NCBI GenBank assembly: GCA_965237785.1
Contig: OZ250159.1
Location: 1-64,000, forward strand
Length of the DNA stretch: 64,000 bases
Source of the DNA: UBA6522 sp965237785
Lineage (GTDB): Bacteria > Pseudomonadota > Gammaproteobacteria > Steroidobacterales > Rariloculaceae
Direction: 5' to 3'
Below the pieces are notes generated by a model, which saw only the letters and a program-made list of their open reading frames with translations, had not been told where the DNA came from and ran no database searches. Position 1 is the first letter of the stretch. Each line of letters begins with the position of its first letter. Made by a program: the position numbers and the translations under genes. Below are positions 61,649-64,000 of the stretch, in pieces.

Positions 61649-64000
61649 TTAGTTGAGGTGATACCCGAAACTCAACCCGATCATGCGCGGTGGCCCAACC
61701 TCCCAGCGATGAGCGCCGACACCCGCGCCGCCGCCGCCGATCGAGCCATCCGGCAGTATGCGATGGCCCGACATGTCCGTGGCGCCCCTTACGACCTCGT
61801 CGTCCATACAGTTCGTGCAGGACACGCTGAGGTGCCAGTCACCGCCTGGCGCCCAGTACTCGCCCCGTAGCGTGAGCAACGTGTAGGCGGCGATGAGCGC
61901 CTGGTGGTTGGATGAGCTGCCGTTGTAGAACTCGTCCGTGAATGCGGCATTCCCGGACAACACCAACTCCCCGCCGTTCTGCAGGTTCGATGTATGGCGA
62001 AGTCCCAGAGTGGCACTGAAGTCCGGCATGCGTTCGCGGGGCGTTTCGTTGAATACGCCACCGGTAAAGGACGGATCGATGCCGGAATACATGGAATCCA
62101 GCGTACCGACCGACGAAGTGAGCCTCAGGTTGTCCGTGACCGCGTACATCAGATCGAACTCGATGCCGTTGATGTCGAGCTGACTGGCGTTGGCGGTGAA
62201 GGGCGGATTCTGGAAGAACCTGTCCTGCGAGCGGATGTGCCGGTCCGTAAACACCATGTCGAAGATCGCCGCATTGAACCGCAGGCGCCGGTCGAGCCAC
62301 TCCGAACGCAGCCCCAGCTCGTAACCTTCCACGTACTCGGGGTCATAGGGGATCAGACCGAAACGGGGCTGTATTTCATCGCCGGTTCCCGGAACACCGT
62401 CGCGACCCTCCCGTACCGCGGCCGAACGGGTATCGTCATTGATGAAATCGGCAAACCCGCCCGCCTTGTAGGCGGTGCTCCATGAGAGATAGGTGAATAT
62501 GTCGTCGTTCCACTGATAGTCGATCACGAATCGGTAATCGTCCGACGTCCACGAGTTGTCGCGGAAAACCATGACATCGTTCGTCGCCGGATCCACGGAT
62601 GTGACCAGTGGATTCGCGCCGAACTGCGCCGCCACTCTTGGACTGTTCAGAATCAACGCTCCGGCCCCCTTTTCGTCTTCCGTGGAACGATAGCCGAGGG
62701 TCACATTCATCCTCTCGGCCACATGGAATACGATTTGACCGAACAAACCGGTCGCACTGCTGTCGATGACCTCCGTCACTTCACTGTCGTCAGGTTCGCA
62801 ACTGTCGAGATCGATGTTCATGCCCATGGGGCTGCAGTCATAGTTCATTCCATGCCCGTAGGATGACGCCTCCTCTTCGAACCAGTAATAGCCACCTGTC
62901 CAACTGATCCGCTCGTGTTCGCCGGAAAAACGAAGCTCGATAGTTTCGGAGTTCCAGGTCTCATCGGTGATGTTCGAGAGAATCGGCAATGGGGTCATGT
63001 CACCGTCGTAGATGTCGTCCTGGGCGCCGTCGATGGTGCCGCCCACCGCCGTGAGCGTTATGCTGTCACTCAACCCCCAGTTCAACTCGAACGTCGTGAA
63101 TTCATTTGACGAGGAACGCGAATCGTAATCCCCGCCCACGTAGTTGTAGAAGCCGGGCGCGGTGGCATATTCGTCACTGTAGTAGGTCGACGGGTCGTTG
63201 GGATCGAAATCCGGGGTCACACAGGGCCCGGTCAGCGTGCCATTGCCCCCGCTCCAGTAACACCCGAACGTCGGCTCTTCGTAGATCAACAGCGCCCTCC
63301 GTATCATTCTGCCGTCCGGGTGCAGCATCAAGGGTTCGCGGATTTCGGGACTACCCATGCCGTCCGCGAGGATGCTGGGATCAAACTCGTCCACTCCCAC
63401 GTAAATGCCCGTGCGCCCATTGTCCTGGCTGTCGTCCGCCGAGTACGCAACGGTCAGGTCGAAATTATCCGAAGGCGCGAACCGGAATTGAGCGCGCGCA
63501 ACAGCCGTATCCATATTTCCCTTTACCTGACCGTTTTCCCCGAAGATATAGCCGTCCCGCGACAAGCTCGCACCGGTGAACCGGAAAGCCGCTGCGTCGC
63601 TCAGCGGCACGTTGACATGCCCCTTGACATCAACGCGATTGTATTCTCCGCCGATCAGTTCCACGTCGGCGTTGAATTCCTGCTCCGGTTTCTGCGAGAT
63701 GTAGCGAATCGCGCCGCCGGTATTGTTGCGGCCGAACAGCGTGCCCTGGGGCCCGCGCAGCACCTCGACCCGCTCCACGTCCATGACCCGCAATATGGCC
63801 CCCGCGTTACGGGGATAGTACATCTCGTCGATATAGAGCCCGACGCCGCGGTCGAAGAATGTGGTATTACGGAATTGTCCGGCGCCACGGATGGAAAAGG
63901 TGGCGACGGAATCACCGGTACCGAACGCAGTGCCCACACTGACGTTCGGGATGAAGTTGGCGATGTCTTCGGCGTTCTGGAGACCGAGTCGATCAAGTTC
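61649..64000 (-). CDS. TonB-dependent receptor (N-terminal end outside window)
   Basis: The frame continues off the right edge, so the signal and TonB box are not seen. The plug domain is visible: LQNAEDIANFIPNVSVGTAF, RVEVLRGPQGTLFGRNNTGG and AIRYISQKP. The 22-strand barrel follows, e.g. WTGGYYWFEEEASSYG, YLSWSTAYKAGGFADF and YELGLRSEWLDRRLRFNAAI, ending MIGLSFGYHLN with a C-terminal aromatic-rich strand. Family resembles receptors for complex organic ligands as well as siderophores; the ligand is unknown. Two disulfide-forming Cys in CSPMGMNIDLDSCEPDD lie in an outer loop. Confidence 0.92.
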   Translation of the reverse strand, partial: ELDRLGLQNAEDIANFIPNVSVGTAFGTGDSVATFSIRGAGQFRNTTFFDRGVGLYIDEMYYPRNAGAILRVMDVERVEVLRGPQGTLFGRNNTGGAIRYISQKPEQEFNADVELIGGEYNRVDVKGHVNVPLSDAAAFRFTGASLSRDGYIFGENGQVKGNMDTAVARAQFRFAPSDNFDLTVAYSADDSQDNGRTGIYVGVDEFDPSILADGMGSPEIREPLMLHPDGRMIRRALLIYEEPTFGCYWSGGNGTLTGPCVTPDFDPNDPSTYYSDEYATAPGFYNYVGGDYDSRSSSNEFTTFELNWGLSDSITLTAVGGTIDGAQDDIYDGDMTPLPILSNITDETWNSETIELRFSGEHERISWTGGYYWFEEEASSYGHGMNYDCSPMGMNIDLDSCEPDDSEVTEVIDSSATGLFGQIVFHVAERMNVTLGYRSTEDEKGAGALILNSPRVAAQFGANPLVTSVDPATNDVMVFRDNSWTSDDYRFVIDYQWNDDIFTYLSWSTAYKAGGFADFINDDTRSAAVREGRDGVPGTGDEIQPRFGLIPYDPEYVEGYELGLRSEWLDRRLRFNAAIFDMVFTDRHIRSQDRFFQNPPFTANASQLDINGIEFDLMYAVTDNLRLTSSVGTLDSMYSGIDPSFTGGVFNETPRERMPDFSATLGLRHTSNLQNGGELVLSGNAAFTDEFYNGSSSNHQALIAAYTLLTLRGEYWAPGGDWHLSVSCTNCMDDEVVRGATDMSGHRILPDGSIGGGGAGVGAHRWEVGPPRMIGLSFGYHLN

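Noticed and set aside
1..64000. CRISPR arrays, rRNA and tRNA genes
   Set aside because: No regular short repeats with spacers, and no rRNA or complete tRNA pattern seen.

Overview
The window is about 64 kb of GC-rich, densely coded DNA. It most likely comes from a Gammaproteobacterium: a TonB-dependent receptor, a DksA/TraR-type protein, FeoAB, GlnK-AmtB, AvtA, a VC_2705-type sodium/solute symporter with its DUF4212 partner, and Tat and lipoprotein signals all point that way. This placement is inferred from gene content. No rRNA, tRNA or CRISPR array was recognised.

Layout. 1-5.2 kb: end of an unknown protein, an exported M20/AbgB-like amidohydrolase, an alkaline phosphatase and an mmsA-type dehydrogenase. 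5.3-7.8 kb: an IS3-type scrap abutting a minus-strand cluster of a radical SAM protein and two TIGR04283/TIGR04282 sugar-transferase-like proteins. 7.9-13.2 kb: ferredoxin, TPR lipoprotein, a membrane protein, then a nitrogen cluster (TorF-like porin, glnK, amtB) behind a good sigma-54-type promoter and closed by a strong terminator. 13.3-23.4 kb: SDR, double ABC ATPase, PLP dehydratase, fused indolepyruvate oxidoreductase, zinc-finger regulator, MerR-TPR protein, sulfotransferase.

23.6-29.2 kb is a mevalonate-pathway operon: mvaD, phosphomevalonate kinase, an HMG-CoA reductase fused to mevalonate kinase, idi, then pssA. It gives four enzymes from HMG-CoA to IPP/DMAPP on a nearly gapless transcript; HMG-CoA synthase is not in the window. 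29.2-34.1 kb is an NAD-linked formate dehydrogenase locus (DUF7009, fdsG, fdsB, fdhD) in which the catalytic subunit fdsA is cut after about 68 codons and joined to the tail of an unrelated gene ahead of lldD. 34.2-34.8 kb is a BrnT-like/XRE toxin-antitoxin pair whose toxin lacks a normal start codon.

35-53 kb: avtA, a 1336-residue membrane protein of unknown function, an NHL protein, a FolK-FolP fusion, cytochrome c, a second PLP dehydratase, prolyl oligopeptidase, a Fur-box-controlled feoAB pair, a Tat-exported SDR, and the DUF4212/symporter pair.

53.4-61.6 kb is an accessory island of lower GC. Its core is a tight three-gene operon: (1) a RNase H-like exonuclease + DUF429 + P-loop kinase fusion, (2) a short PurA/PurZ-like synthetase in which the catalytic Asp is Ser, and (3) a dCTP-deaminase-fold protein with a coiled coil and membrane anchor. 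This looks like an undescribed nucleotide-centred system and is the strongest novelty candidate here. It is followed by a complete IS256-family element and an AbiE toxin-antitoxin pair flanked by two decayed copies of one membrane-protein gene. The window ends inside a TonB-dependent receptor.
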